64,000 nucleotides of DNA from JAGVPT01 sp963717445 (GTDB taxonomy: Bacteria; Bacteroidota; Ignavibacteria; UBA10030; UBA8401), in assembly GCA_963717445.1 (NCBI GenBank), contig OY970334.1, positions 3,782,001 through 3,846,000 on the forward strand, written 5' to 3'. This document shows positions 16,580 to 25,570 of the stretch, piece by piece. Both the position numbers and the translations under genes were made by a program. The notes below the pieces were generated by a model. The model was not told where the DNA came from. It did not search any database and saw only the letters and a program-made list of their open reading frames with translations. The number at the start of each line of letters is the position of its first letter. Positions within the stretch are counted from its first letter, which is position 1.

Positions 16580-16731
16580 GGCTAACCAGTCGCTCAAGCT
16601 GACGGAAGTTGCCGTCGACGATTTCGCCGCGCGCCAAAAAAAAATTTAAGGGAAAAGAGATGTCTGCCGCGCGTATAGTCTACCATTGATTTGGCTGCAC
16701 GTCGCCGCAGCTTAGCTCCGGTTCGTTAGGT
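16580..16731 (+). repeat. attC 19, type C
   Basis: Boxes GGCTAAC / GTTAGGT; GGCTAAC matches the GTTAGCC that opens this cassette. Confidence 0.92.
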
Positions 16732-16983
16732 GGCAAAAACAACTTAGGTTCGCTAAGCAAGAAATAGTTTCAGTAATTCAAGTTTTGTTTCTTGATTTAA
16801 GGCTCCAAAGATATGAGTCAATAAGCAGTTGGATTTTCTAATTGCAATAGCTGCAAGAAAATGGTATCATCTCGTACGAAAACTTACCATGCAATCATAG
16901 TTGGGAGCTATGTTTATAACCAAAATCAAAAACGAAACAGCCTTAACGCGAGGCTTTGTGCAGTTTAACCAACTCACTTTGCC
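16732..16983 (+). repeat. Alpha-family cassette 4 (diverged)
   Basis: Same length and landmarks (GAAATAGTTTCAGTAATTCA, TTGGGAGCTATG, GTGCAGTTTAACCAACTC) but the 48-codon frame lacks the ATG and stops early. Confidence 0.65.
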
Positions 16984-17135
16984 ACCTAACCAGTCGCTCA
17001 AGCTGACGGAAACAGCCGTCGATGATTTAACACGCGCGAAACAACCAGCTACTATCGGACATGACTCGTCTCGCGCGGACTGGATTCCGTCGCTGCGGCA
17101 CTTCGTTGCCGCAGCTTAGCTCCGGTCCGTTAGGC
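16984..17135 (+). repeat. attC 20, type A
   Basis: Boxes ACCTAAC / GTTAGGC. Confidence 0.93.
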
Positions 17136-17186
17136 GGTTTTGGAAATTGCCCTTTTGAACTTAATGCAAAAATTGTATATTTGTGT

Positions 17187-17429
17187 GTGCCGACAATTCT
17201 GAAAATACGTGGATATCGGTTTTTCTTCTTTAGCCGGGAAGGTAATGAGCCCAGACATATCCATATAGAGCAGGGCGATAGATATGCCAAATTTTGGCTG
17301 GTTCCAGTGCAATTGGCAAAATCAGAAGGTTTTCGTAGTGCCGAAATTTCAGAATTGAGAAAACTGGTGGAAGAAAACAAAGATCTATTTGAGGAGAAGT
17401 GGCATGAACACTTTGGCAGTAAAGGTTGA
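17187..17429 (+). CDS. DUF4160 protein (copy 1), predicted toxin-antitoxin partner
   Basis: 80 residues from a GTG: MPTILKIRGYRFFFFSREGN, EPRHIHIEQGDRYAKFWLVP and AEISELRKLVEENKDLFEEK. This is the DUF4160 pattern (strand, F-Y-S, E-P-x-H-x-H). The frame extends upstream through attC 20, which is rejected; GTG 17187 restores the family's usual MPT start. It overlaps the DUF2442 gene by 26 bp. Such pairs are thought to be small TA-like modules, but the biochemistry is not established. Confidence 0.85.
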   Translation: MPTILKIRGYRFFFFSREGNEPRHIHIEQGDRYAKFWLVPVQLAKSEGFRSAEISELRKLVEENKDLFEEKWHEHFGSKG

Positions 17430-17646
17430 ACCAAGAGTAGTTGACTTATCGTTTACCTCCGATTCGCTTCGAGTTGTTTTGGCTGATGGCAGAGAGGTCT
17501 CTGCTCCATTAGAATGGTTTCCTCGTTTAAGGGATGCCAACGCAAAACAAAGGAAAAATTGGCGACTCATCGGACAGGGAATTGGAATACACTGGGAGGA
17601 AATTGACGAAGATATTTCCGTCAACAGTCTGCTGACCATCAATTAA
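17404..17646 (+). CDS. DUF2442 protein (copy 1), partner of DUF4160
   Basis: 80 residues from ATG 17404 after GAGGAGAAGTGGC. Family features: VVLADGREVSAPLEWFPRLR and WRLIGQGIGIHWEEIDEDIS. Second gene of the cassette, in array orientation, unlike the two other DUF4160/DUF2442 cassettes (35991 and 51744), which are reversed. Confidence 0.9.
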   Translation: MNTLAVKVEPRVVDLSFTSDSLRVVLADGREVSAPLEWFPRLRDANAKQRKNWRLIGQGIGIHWEEIDEDISVNSLLTIN

Positions 17647-17660
17647 GCTCCCCTAAAACC

Positions 17661-17811
17661 GCCTAACCAGTCGCTCAAGCTGACGGAAATAGCCGTCAGC
17701 TTTTCGCCGCGCGACAATGAAAATTTCAGAAGACAAAATAGTTTCTCACGCACGTGTGCGCTACGACGATCGGGCTGCACATCGCCGCAGCTTAGCTCCG
17801 GTCCGTTAGGC
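17661..17811 (+). repeat. attC 21, type C
   Basis: Boxes GCCTAAC / GTTAGGC. Confidence 0.92.
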
Positions 17812-17852
17812 GGCATTACTCATCATAACTCACAAACAAAAGGAGACATTTT

Positions 17853-18362
17853 ATGCGCTACAAATTCTTTAACCTTGTAATTCTTATCGCCACAATCTGT
17901 CTTCTAAACCGGCCTGCTCTTGGTCAACAAAAACAGGATACGATGGTCGAACACCCAGGTAAAGATGTCACAAGTATGTCGACTACGATTCACCAAGAAA
18001 TTGATTTCGCTGTGAGTCCTCAGCGTGTTTATGATGCCCTTCTCGACAGCAAACAATTCAGCAAATTTTCGGGTGCACCAGCTGAAATTGATAGTGTCGT
18101 CGGCGGTGCTTTTTCGTTGTTTGGCGGTCGTATTGTTGGCCGAAATATAGAATTAGTACCGAATCATATGATTGTTCAAGCGTGGCGCGTTGCTAATTGG
18201 CCCGCTGGAGTCTATTCAATCGTGAAGTTCGAATTCAAATCGCAAGGATCAGGGACGCATTTGGTTTTTGACCACAATGGCTTTTCAGCGGAGTTTCACG
18301 ATCATCTTGCAGCGGGTTGGAAGTCGAACTATTGGGACCTGCTTACAAAGTACTTTCACTAA
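17853..18362 (+). CDS. Exported SRPBCC/AHSA1-like ligand-binding protein
   Basis: 169 residues. ATG 17853 follows AAAGGAGACATTTT. A Sec signal peptide (MRYKFFNLVILIATICLLNR to about residue 25) precedes an Aha1/SRPBCC domain: EIDFAVSPQRVYDALLDSKQ, FSKFSGAPAEID, VGGAFSLFGGRIVGRNIEL and IVQAWRVANWPAGVYSIVKF. Export of this normally cytosolic fold is unusual but is seen in related bacteria. Ligand unknown. Cassette ends pair over 12 bp (GGCGGCATTACT-type start, GTAATGCCGCC end). Confidence 0.82.
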   Translation: MRYKFFNLVILIATICLLNRPALGQQKQDTMVEHPGKDVTSMSTTIHQEIDFAVSPQRVYDALLDSKQFSKFSGAPAEIDSVVGGAFSLFGGRIVGRNIELVPNHMIVQAWRVANWPAGVYSIVKFEFKSQGSGTHLVFDHNGFSAEFHDHLAAGWKSNYWDLLTKYFH

Positions 18363-18420
18363 AGACTTGGAAATAAGTCACAACGGCGATCATTTCACAC
18401 TTCATTTAGTTTGTAATGCC

Positions 18421-18575
18421 GCCTAACCAGTCGCTCAAGCTGACGGAACCAGCCGTTGGTGATTTCGCCGCGCGAAAAGAAAAAATTTTTTAAGGAATAA
18501 GCATGTCGGGCCGCGCGTATAGTCTACCATTGATTTGGCTGCACGTCGCCGCAGCTTAGCTCCGGTTCGTTAGGT
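18421..18575 (+). repeat. attC 22, type C
   Basis: Boxes GCCTAAC / GTTAGGT. Confidence 0.92.
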
Positions 18576-18613
18576 TGCCTGAAATATTTTTTGTACATTA
18601 CGAATAAGATAAA

Positions 18614-18943
18614 ATGGCTAGTCCCGATAATTTTATTGCTATAATACGAAAAGCCGGCAAAAAAAGACTACTTTTCTTGCCTCACGCTGTTAATCAGATG
18701 ATACGGCCTGAGAGAATGATTACTTCCGCCGAAATTCGTACAATTATTGAAAAAGGTGAGGTTATCGAGGATTATCCCGAAGATCAGCGAGGGCATAGCT
18801 GCCTTATTTTAGGCTTCGGAATTGAAGGAAGACCAATTCATGTTGTATGTTCCCCAAAAAATGATTACTTAGCAATTATCACAGCCTACTTACCGTCGGC
18901 GGATGAGTGGAATGAGAATTTTCGGGAAAGGGTAAAAAGATGA
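18614..18943 (+). CDS. DUF4258 protein, predicted toxin of a DUF4258/YgiT pair
   Basis: 109 residues with the DUF4258 pattern: FLPHAVNQMIRPERMITSAE, then IEKGEVIEDYPEDQRGHSCL and RPIHVVCSPKNDYLAIITAY. This family is often found beside a YgiT-type zinc-finger antitoxin, as here, and resembles MqsR/RelE-like toxins in context. Its stop overlaps the next start (ATGA). Confidence 0.85.
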   Translation: MASPDNFIAIIRKAGKKRLLFLPHAVNQMIRPERMITSAEIRTIIEKGEVIEDYPEDQRGHSCLILGFGIEGRPIHVVCSPKNDYLAIITAYLPSADEWNENFRERVKR

Positions 18944-19152
18944 AATGCATTCAATGCCAAGGAAAACTTAAACGGGGAACGGCGCCATACCATGCAGATC
19001 GGAAAAGCTATCATCTTGTAATGGATGCTGTTCCAGCATGGGTGTGCACTCAATGCGGGGAAGTTTACTTTGAAGACAAAGCGGTAGACTCAATCCAAAA
19101 GGCTCTTCGTTCTTTGGATGCTCAGTCATTCCGCCTTGCGAAATCCGCTTAA
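18940..19152 (+). CDS. YgiT-type (MqsA N-terminal-like) zinc-finger antitoxin
   Basis: 70 residues with CIQC (residues 3-6) and CTQC (residues ~37-40), the two zinc-binding pairs, followed by GEVYFEDKAVDSIQKAL. It lacks the C-terminal DNA-binding domain of full MqsA, as is common for the short YgiT-type form. ATG overlaps the stop of the DUF4258 gene. Confidence 0.87.
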   Translation: MKCIQCQGKLKRGTAPYHADRKSYHLVMDAVPAWVCTQCGEVYFEDKAVDSIQKALRSLDAQSFRLAKSA

Positions 19153-19168
19153 CAAACCCCCGCAGGCA

Positions 19169-19318
19169 ACCTAACCAGTCGCTCAAGCTGACGGAAACAG
19201 CCGTCAGCTTTTCGCCACGCGCAAAAAATTTTTCAGGGAAATGATAACATCTGCCGCGCGTATAGTCTACCAATGATGTGGCTGCACGTCGCCGCAGCTT
19301 AGCTCCGGTCCGTTAGGT
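19169..19318 (+). repeat. attC 23, type C
   Basis: Boxes ACCTAAC / GTTAGGT. Has the hairpin GCTGACGG-AAACAG-CCGTCAGC. Confidence 0.92.
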
Positions 19319-19332
19319 GGCAAAAACTTGGA

Positions 19333-19479
19333 ATGGCTAAGAAAGAAATAGTTTCAGTAATTCAAGATTCGCTTTTCCAATTGAGCTTCCAAAAGCTTGA
19401 GTCTACAAACAGTCGAATTTATTTAATAGAATGTGTGTTGGTATCTTCTTGCCTACAGGTTCGAAAGCTTCCCATGTAA
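19333..19479 (+). CDS. Alpha-cassette microprotein, copy 5 (intact, 48 codons)
   Basis: Cassette 19319-19568. Reads MAKKEIVSVIQDSLFQLSFQ, KLESTNSRIYLIECVLVSSC, LQVRKLPM. Nearly identical to copy 2. Compared with copy 2 the changes are both silent and replacement, so coding selection is not proven. Confidence 0.5.
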   Translation: MAKKEIVSVIQDSLFQLSFQKLESTNSRIYLIECVLVSSCLQVRKLPM

Positions 19480-19568
19480 TCTTGCTTGGGAGCTATGTCT
19501 ACAAATAGTATCAAAAATAAAACATTCTTAGCGCGAGGTATTGTGCAGATTAACCAACTCTCTCTGCC

Positions 19569-19720
19569 ACCTAACCAGTCGCTCAAGCTGACGGAACCAG
19601 CCGTCGATGATTTTGCACGCGCGCAACAACCAGCTACAATCGGACAGGACATAGCTCGCGCGGACTGGATTCCGTCGCTGCGGCACTTCGTTGCCGCAGC
19701 TTAGCTCCGGTCCGTTAGGC
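19569..19720 (+). repeat. attC 24, type A
   Basis: Boxes ACCTAAC / GTTAGGC. Confidence 0.93.
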
Positions 19721-19751
19721 GTTGCAAACCAAGATACGTTATAAGAGTGAT

Positions 19752-20288
19752 ATGCCAATACAACTTAGACTCGCCACAAGAAATGATATCCCGATACTCG
19801 AACAGCTAATTCAGGAATCTGTTCGACAATTGAGCAAAGGCTATTATTCTGAAAATCAGATCGAAAACGCGTTAAAACATATGTTCGGCATCGATACGCA
19901 GCTCATTGATGACGGAACATATCTTGTTGCTCAATCATCCGATCAAATTATTGGTTGCGGTGGATGGAGTAAGCGTCAGACGCTTTATGGAGGTGATCAG
20001 TTTAAGGAATCCGAAGACCAGTTGCTTAATCCCAAAACTGATCCAGCTCGAATCCGGGCTTTCTTTGTACATCCATTGTGGTCGCGACGTGGAATTGGAA
20101 GTCAGATTATGAAAGCTTGTGAAGCTGCGGCAGCTTCAGCCGGCTTTGTGGAACTAGAGTTGATGGCGACATTGCCTGGAGAGCCATTTTACAAAGCTTT
20201 TGGTTTTCAAGCCATAGAGAGGATAGATGCTCCAACGTCAGAAAGGGGACAGCTTCCGGGAGTTCGGATGAAAAAACGGCTCAACTAG
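19752..20288 (+). CDS. GNAT family N-acetyltransferase
   Basis: 178 residues from ATG 19752. GNAT landmarks: IQLRLATRNDIPILEQLIQE at the N terminus, RIRAFFVHPLWSRRGIGSQI (motif A with the R-x-x-G-x-G acetyl-CoA loop) and FYKAFGFQAIERID (motif B). Substrate unknown. Cassette ends GGCGTTGCA / TGCAACGCC. Confidence 0.92.
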   Translation: MPIQLRLATRNDIPILEQLIQESVRQLSKGYYSENQIENALKHMFGIDTQLIDDGTYLVAQSSDQIIGCGGWSKRQTLYGGDQFKESEDQLLNPKTDPARIRAFFVHPLWSRRGIGSQIMKACEAAAASAGFVELELMATLPGEPFYKAFGFQAIERIDAPTSERGQLPGVRMKKRLN

Positions 20289-20297
20289 CCGTGCAAC

Positions 20298-20449
20298 GCC
20301 TAACCAGTCGCTCAAGCTGACGGAACCAGCCGTCGACGATTTCGCCGCGCGGTGTTGGACGGATTTAGTGCCGATGATCGGAACGTCCGCGCAACGAACT
20401 ACTTTGCGGCGGCTGTTCGCCGCCGCAGCTTAGCTCCGGTCCGTTAGGT
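20298..20449 (+). repeat. attC 25, type B
   Basis: Boxes GCCTAAC / GTTAGGT. Confidence 0.93.
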
Positions 20450-20462
20450 TGCGAAAAAAACT

Positions 20463-20984
20463 ATGAACAGAAAACATACCGTTTTCATCTTGCTGGCTGC
20501 TGGACTCACACTCAATGGATGCGGGAGAAGCAATTATTTTTTACGTCTCGATAATCCGCCAGGACTAGAAGGTTACCTCGGATTCAGATGGACGACTCCA
20601 GCGGATTTCATCGAAAAGCGTTTCCTAGGATACAGCTACGGCTCCATTCAGATGCCGGAATTCACCACTGGCGATATCCTTGCTTACTCTAATGTCCTTT
20701 TTCTCTCCAAAAGAGCGTCTATGTGTCAACTCTTCTGCGGGTCAAGGGGATACTACGCAGCCAAACTAGTCTTTAAAACGACAGACGCCACATCTGCAGA
20801 AGATGTTCGCTTCCTTCGCGAACGGTTGTCAGAAATCTATGGTCGACCTCATGACACAGCCAGTGAACTTGATCCTTACGCTCTAGACACCACTTTAGTA
20901 AATTATACATGGTTACATTGTAGACTCAAATTAACGTTCGAACCTGACACGACGATTGTCATTGATGCATATGAAAATAGCTAA
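20463..20984 (+). CDS. Lipoprotein of unknown function
   Basis: 173 residues. Signal MNRKHTVFILLAAGLTLNGC with lipobox LNGC. The body (YLGFRWTTPADFIEKRFLGY, VRFLRERLSEIYGRPHDTAS) has no motif I recognise. Starts 13 bp after the attC with a weak ribosome site. Confidence 0.7.
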   Translation: MNRKHTVFILLAAGLTLNGCGRSNYFLRLDNPPGLEGYLGFRWTTPADFIEKRFLGYSYGSIQMPEFTTGDILAYSNVLFLSKRASMCQLFCGSRGYYAAKLVFKTTDATSAEDVRFLRERLSEIYGRPHDTASELDPYALDTTLVNYTWLHCRLKLTFEPDTTIVIDAYENS

Positions 20985-21033
20985 TGTCCACATCCGCCAT
21001 ATCAAAGACAACCGGTTTTCTATTAGTGTCGCA

Positions 21034-21183
21034 ACCTAACCAGTCGCTCAAGCTGACGGAACCAGCCGTCAGCTTTTCGCCGCACGCGAAAAAATTTTTA
21101 ATGGAAAGGCGATGCCTGCCGCGCGTATGGTCTACCATTGATTTGGCTGCACATCGCCGCAGCTTAGCTCCGGTTCGTTAGGT
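21034..21183 (+). repeat. attC 26, type C
   Basis: Boxes ACCTAAC / GTTAGGT. Carries the strong hairpin AAGCTGACGG/CCGTCAGCTT. Confidence 0.92.
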
Positions 21184-21205
21184 TGCGCGAAAAAAGGAGT
21201 CTACT

Positions 21206-21823
21206 ATGCGTGTAGTACTCATTTCAATATCGTGTATCCTAGTTTTTTTCTTGGGATGTCACAAACATGATCTCGCGGTGAACCCACAGCCGGGCTCCAG
21301 TGGAATAATTCCGTTATCTGTTGGCAATCATTGGGATTATAATGATTTGGATTATGATTCCACCAACACAATTGTTTATTCTTATGTGTATTCATTTGGG
21401 GTTATCGGCGATTCAACTATCAATGGTTTTACATGGAAGAGTGTCACGAATTATCTTTTCGCAAATACGAGCAATGGTTTCTGCGCGCCGGGTAAATCGA
21501 ATCCACTTCTTAAATCAGATCCACTTCTTTTATTGAAGTATCCAGCGGCTGCTCAAGATTCGTTCTATCTCAGTCAAGGTGCAGGTTATGTACATATAAC
21601 TTCAATTGATACGGCAATTACAATAACGCTTGGAACATACCGTTGTTATACATATGAAGCTCATCAATTTTGGCCGTCTAGCACAGTGGAGGCTTCACAT
21701 CAAATCTTATTTGTAGCTCCTCAGGTAGGCTTAATAAAGGCTTTGTATTACGCATCACCTCAGATAAGTCAAAAGGAATACCTATCAAATTCTGTTCAAT
21801 TGATCGGTTTAGCACTTAATTAA
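21206..21823 (+). CDS. Lipoprotein of unknown function (Ignavibacteria-like style)
   Basis: 205 residues. ATG 21206 follows AAAAAAGGAGTCTACT. Signal with lipobox FLGC, then IIPLSVGNHWDYNDLDY, a phrase typical of secreted proteins in the Bacteroidota/Ignavibacteriota group. The rest is beta-rich. Probably outer-membrane or surface lipoprotein. Ends GGTTGCGCG / CGCGCAACC. Confidence 0.75.
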   Translation: MRVVLISISCILVFFLGCHKHDLAVNPQPGSSGIIPLSVGNHWDYNDLDYDSTNTIVYSYVYSFGVIGDSTINGFTWKSVTNYLFANTSNGFCAPGKSNPLLKSDPLLLLKYPAAAQDSFYLSQGAGYVHITSIDTAITITLGTYRCYTYEAHQFWPSSTVEASHQILFVAPQVGLIKALYYASPQISQKEYLSNSVQLIGLALN

Positions 21824-21836
21824 TTAATGCCGCGCA

Positions 21837-21988
21837 ACCTAACCAGTCGCTCAAGCTGACGGAACCAGCCGTCGACGATTTTGCACGCGCGAAACAACCA
21901 GCTACTATTGGACGGGACTTGCCACGCGCGGACTGGATTCCGTCGCTGCGGCACTTCGTTGCCGCAGCTTAGCTCCGGTTCGTTAGAA
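21837..21988 (+). repeat. attC 27, type A
   Basis: Boxes ACCTAAC / GTTAGAA. Confidence 0.93.
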
Positions 21989-22064
21989 CGCACGAATTAC
22001 TTGTTGCGCAACCAACGCAATTCGACCAAATTCACAATTCTCTACAATGCAATAAAGGACACTA

Positions 22065-22994
22065 ATGCCACGAGAAATCCGCGAATATTGTTGCTTATTA
22101 ATCTCTCCCAACGATGTGCAAAAAGAGCGTGATGCTCTGACCGAGTTAATTACCAATTGGAATGCGCAAATAGGTCGTGCACTCGGCGCACGCGTTGATC
22201 TGGTCAGATGGGAATCTCACTCAGTTCCTGACATGTCAGCTAAACCCCAGGAAGTCCTCAATAAGCAATTAGTAGGCGATTCTGATTTTGGAATTGCGGT
22301 TTTCTGGTCGCGAATTGGAACACCAACTCGTAATCATCCTTCCGGTTCTGTTGAAGAGATTTACAAACTTGTCCAACGCGGAGCCAGAGTTCTCGTATAT
22401 CTAAACACTAGTCCAATTCCGCAGAAAGCTTTAGAGGACGATCAGTATAAGAAATTGCAGGAAGCAAAAAAACGGTTCGAACGAGATGGTCTAGTAGCCA
22501 CGTATTCTGATATTTCACAACTCAGAGAGATGGTTCAGTTGCATCTTACGAGCGTTGTTTCAGAGCTACTAACAAGAGATTCCAAAGAACTTGTTCCTCG
22601 CCAATCCGTCGCAACCGCTCCAATTCCAGATATCCGTGTTAAGGCTAATGTTGGTGTTACTGTTGACGCCTGGAATCAAGGTATCGAACTCCTTATAATA
22701 ACCGTACAAAACTATTCGCCTAATCCGGTTTTTTTGGGAAATGTGTTTCTTGAATCATCTGAACACAAAGTATTTCTTTCACCAATCGACCCTATTACCA
22801 GAGAGCGACAGTCGAGAAGGAAGCTCGAATCCGGAGAGAGTTTTGATTTCCATTTTACGAAAGATCAACTATCTCAAGATACTTCTCCCCATGACCTTGA
22901 GTGTGCCGCCGTTAGAGATGCCGTCGATAGAGTCTACCGTTCATCAAAACAAGAATTTAAAACAATCATCCAAAGCATGTTTGGTAAGACATGA
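22065..22994 (+). CDS. DUF4062-like (TIR-related) sensor/effector protein
   Basis: 309 residues from ATG 22065 after AAAGGACACTA. The N-terminal ~160 residues match the DUF4062 style: CCLLISPNDVQKERDALTEL, LVRWESHSVPDMSAKPQEVL and FGIAVFWSRIGTPTRNHPSG with SVEEIYKLVQRGARVLVYLN. This TIR-related fold occurs in proteins linked to conflict systems. The C-terminal part is beta-rich (ELLIITVQNYSPNPVFLGNV) and may be an Ig-like sensing domain. No ATPase or nuclease partner in the cassette. Role in defence is inference. Confidence 0.75.
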   Translation: MPREIREYCCLLISPNDVQKERDALTELITNWNAQIGRALGARVDLVRWESHSVPDMSAKPQEVLNKQLVGDSDFGIAVFWSRIGTPTRNHPSGSVEEIYKLVQRGARVLVYLNTSPIPQKALEDDQYKKLQEAKKRFERDGLVATYSDISQLREMVQLHLTSVVSELLTRDSKELVPRQSVATAPIPDIRVKANVGVTVDAWNQGIELLIITVQNYSPNPVFLGNVFLESSEHKVFLSPIDPITRERQSRRKLESGESFDFHFTKDQLSQDTSPHDLECAAVRDAVDRVYRSSKQEFKTIIQSMFGKT

Positions 22995-23032
22995 CAACGT
23001 TGGTCACAGTTAAAAATATTCTACCGCGTGCG

Positions 23033-23184
23033 TTCTAACCAGTCGCTCAAGCTGACGGAACCAGCCGTCGACAATTTCGCCGCGCGCTAAAAAAATTTTT
23101 TAAGGAAAGGCGATGCCTGCCGCGCGTATAGTCTACCATTGATTTGGCTGCACGTCGCCGCAGCTTAGCTCCGGTCCGTTAGGG
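23033..23184 (+). repeat. attC 28, type C
   Basis: Boxes TTCTAAC / GTTAGGG. Confidence 0.92.
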
Positions 23185-23216
23185 CGCAATTGCTTTTTTA
23201 GATTCGGGGAGGAGTT

Positions 23217-24548
23217 ATGAAACAAGCGTCTGTTTATTTCTTCTTGTCATTTACTTTGTTGATTGTGCTTACAGGGATTGTTTATTCGCAATCAGGCTGG
23301 GTTCGGCAATATCCACCTTCGCAAGCTCAAAATATCAGTTTTCTTAGTGTTTCCTTTGCCGGTGCAGATAAGGGCTTCATTGTCGGAGGTTATGGTACAA
23401 TCCTACACACCACCAATGGAGGAACAGACTGGATTAGTCAGTCAAGTGGGACGATGAATTGGCTCCGGGGAGTTTCTGCTATCGACGCCAACACAGCAAC
23501 TGCCGTTGGAGATTCCGGCGCCATTCTCCGCACAACAAACGGGGGCGCGGTGTGGTCGCGTCAATCAAGCGGCACTATGAACAATCTCCGTGGAGTTTCT
23601 TTTGCCAATTCCAATATTGGGACAGTTGTCGGAGATTCCGGCAATATTCTTCACACAACTAATGGTGGAATAGCTTGGAACAGGCAATCAAGCGGGACAA
23701 CGAGCTGGCTCGGTGGAGTTTCCTTTATTGATACTAATATTGGGACTGCCGTCGGAGATTCCGGCACTATTCTACGAACAACCAACGGAGGAGCAGCATG
23801 GACAAATCAATCATTCGATGACTCGACAGACCAAAAAAAATATCAGCTTTATGGAGTTTCTTTCACTGATACTAACACAGGAACTGTCGGTGGATACTCA
23901 AATATTAGTAGTAATTATGGTCCCGCGAGTGCCGGCCCCGGTGGCATAATTCTCAGAACGAAAGACGGTGGAATAACATGGTATTTCCAAGACCATCATT
24001 TCAGTGATATCTGGTCAAACTCTCCAATATTTGGAGTTTCCTTTACCGATGCCAACACGGGGACAGTTGTAGGACATGACGACAGCGTTGTCACTGCGGG
24101 TGTTATTTGGCGGATAACCGACCTAAACGAAGGCTGGATAAATCAATCAGTCGGAAACAACGGTTTTTATGGCGTCTGCTTTACCGATTCCATCACGGGG
24201 ACCGTTGTGGGAGATAATGGTGCAATTTTCCATACGACTACGGGCGGAGTAACAGCCGTTAAAAATAATCCATCTCAGGTACTTAACCAGTTTGCGCTTG
24301 AGCAGAATTACCCAAACCCGTTTAATCCGACAACAATCATCACTTATCAATTACCGACGAACACTCTTGTCACGCTGAAAGTTTATGATGAATTGGGACG
24401 GCTTGTGAAAACACTGTTCAATGAAGTTCAGACAGCGGGCATTCACTCGACCAATTTTAATGCAAGCAGTTTATCAAGTGGCGCGTATTTCTTCACGCTT
24501 ACTGCCGGTGGTTTTTTTCAAACGAAGAAACTGATGGTAATCAAATAA
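23217..24548 (+). CDS. Type IX secreted beta-propeller-like protein (Ycf48/BNR-type repeats)
   Basis: 443 residues. ATG 23217 follows GGGGAGGAGTT. Signal peptide to about residue 25 (TGIVYSQ). Some seven repeats of the form GVSFxDxNxGTxVGDSG, with xILRTTNGG and W resembling photosynthesis-assembly Ycf48/BNR blades, would close a propeller. The last ~85 residues form a type IX sorting domain beginning LEQNYPNPFNPTTIITYQLP and ending KKLMVIK. Surface or extracellular protein. The repeats at DNA level make internal recombination likely. Confidence 0.9.
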   Translation: MKQASVYFFLSFTLLIVLTGIVYSQSGWVRQYPPSQAQNISFLSVSFAGADKGFIVGGYGTILHTTNGGTDWISQSSGTMNWLRGVSAIDANTATAVGDSGAILRTTNGGAVWSRQSSGTMNNLRGVSFANSNIGTVVGDSGNILHTTNGGIAWNRQSSGTTSWLGGVSFIDTNIGTAVGDSGTILRTTNGGAAWTNQSFDDSTDQKKYQLYGVSFTDTNTGTVGGYSNISSNYGPASAGPGGIILRTKDGGITWYFQDHHFSDIWSNSPIFGVSFTDANTGTVVGHDDSVVTAGVIWRITDLNEGWINQSVGNNGFYGVCFTDSITGTVVGDNGAIFHTTTGGVTAVKNNPSQVLNQFALEQNYPNPFNPTTIITYQLPTNTLVTLKVYDELGRLVKTLFNEVQTAGIHSTNFNASSLSSGAYFFTLTAGGFFQTKKLMVIK

Positions 24549-24558
24549 TGCAATTGCG

Positions 24559-24710
24559 CCCTAACCAGTCGCTCAAGCTGACGGAACCAGCCGTCGACGA
24601 TTTCGCCGCGCGGCGTTGGACTAACTTATCACCGATGATCGGAACATCCGCGCAACCAGGTACATGGCGGCGGCTGTTCGCCGCCGCAGCTTAGCTCCGG
24701 TCCGTTAGGC
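24559..24710 (+). repeat. attC 29, type B
   Basis: Boxes CCCTAAC / GTTAGGC. Confidence 0.93.
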
Positions 24711-24755
24711 AGCATAAACTCACGGTCATAATCAGAAAGAAGACGATATAAACCA

Positions 24756-25388
24756 ATGATGAGAACTAATTCAAAACTCAAAGCTTGCTTATTCACTTTC
24801 TTCTTTTTTATAGGCGCGCAAGTAAGTACGGCTCAAATATCAATCGGCCCAAATGTCGGTTTAAACTGGACACGCTTTTTTAGTAATAATAATGCTTATG
24901 GGACTACATTATTAGGCAATTCTTACGGGGCAATTGCAGAATTGCCATTGAACGGTATATTATCAATTCGCTTAGAACCTTCCTACCTTCAAAAGGGTTT
25001 CCAGTGGACCTATGGCGGTGGGGCACCAACACTGTTGGTAATAAATTCATATTTCAATTATTTTCAAATTCCTTTTGAGCTGAAAGCAAATTTGCCGACA
25101 CCAATTGTTTCACCATATGTTCTTATTGGCCCTAATGTTAGTTATCTTCTTTCCGCTAAAGATACCTCACCTGGTTCTGCTCAACAGCAAGATGAAACAG
25201 ACTTTTACAAAAAACTTGGCGGTACACTAGATTTTGGTGCGGGCTTAGATTGTGGCATCGCACCATTAATTAAAGCAAGCTTTGAGATTAAATATTCATT
25301 GGGCTTATTGAACATGGAAAAAAGCAGCGCCTACGAACTCCAAACACACGGAGTTCAAATATATCTAGCGGTACTATTTTCTATTTAA
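24756..25388 (+). CDS. PorT-like outer-membrane beta-barrel protein
   Basis: 210 residues. Signal peptide (ACLFTFFFFIGAQVSTAQ) and then ISIGPNVGLNWTRF, SIRLEPSYLQKGFQW and SPYVLIGPNVSYLL, the alternating strands of the OMP beta-barrel (PorT) family. It ends in a hydrophobic strand LAVLFSI. ATG pair at 24756/24759. Ends pair GGCAGCATA / TATGCTGCC. Confidence 0.85.
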   Translation: MMRTNSKLKACLFTFFFFIGAQVSTAQISIGPNVGLNWTRFFSNNNAYGTTLLGNSYGAIAELPLNGILSIRLEPSYLQKGFQWTYGGGAPTLLVINSYFNYFQIPFELKANLPTPIVSPYVLIGPNVSYLLSAKDTSPGSAQQQDETDFYKKLGGTLDFGAGLDCGIAPLIKASFEIKYSLGLLNMEKSSAYELQTHGVQIYLAVLFSI

Positions 25389-25399
25389 GCCCGTATGCT

Positions 25400-25551
25400 G
25401 CCTAACCAGTCGCTCAAGCTGACGGAACCAACCGTCGACGATTTCGCCGCGCGCCAAAAAAAATTTTTAGGGAAAAGCGATACCTGCCGCGCGTATAGTC
25501 TACCATTGATTTGGCTGCACGTCGCCGCAGCTTAGCTCCGGTCCGTTAGGG
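25400..25551 (+). repeat. attC 30, type C
   Basis: Boxes GCCTAAC / GTTAGGG. Confidence 0.92.
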
Positions 25552-25570
25552 CGCAATAAAGGCATATTAG

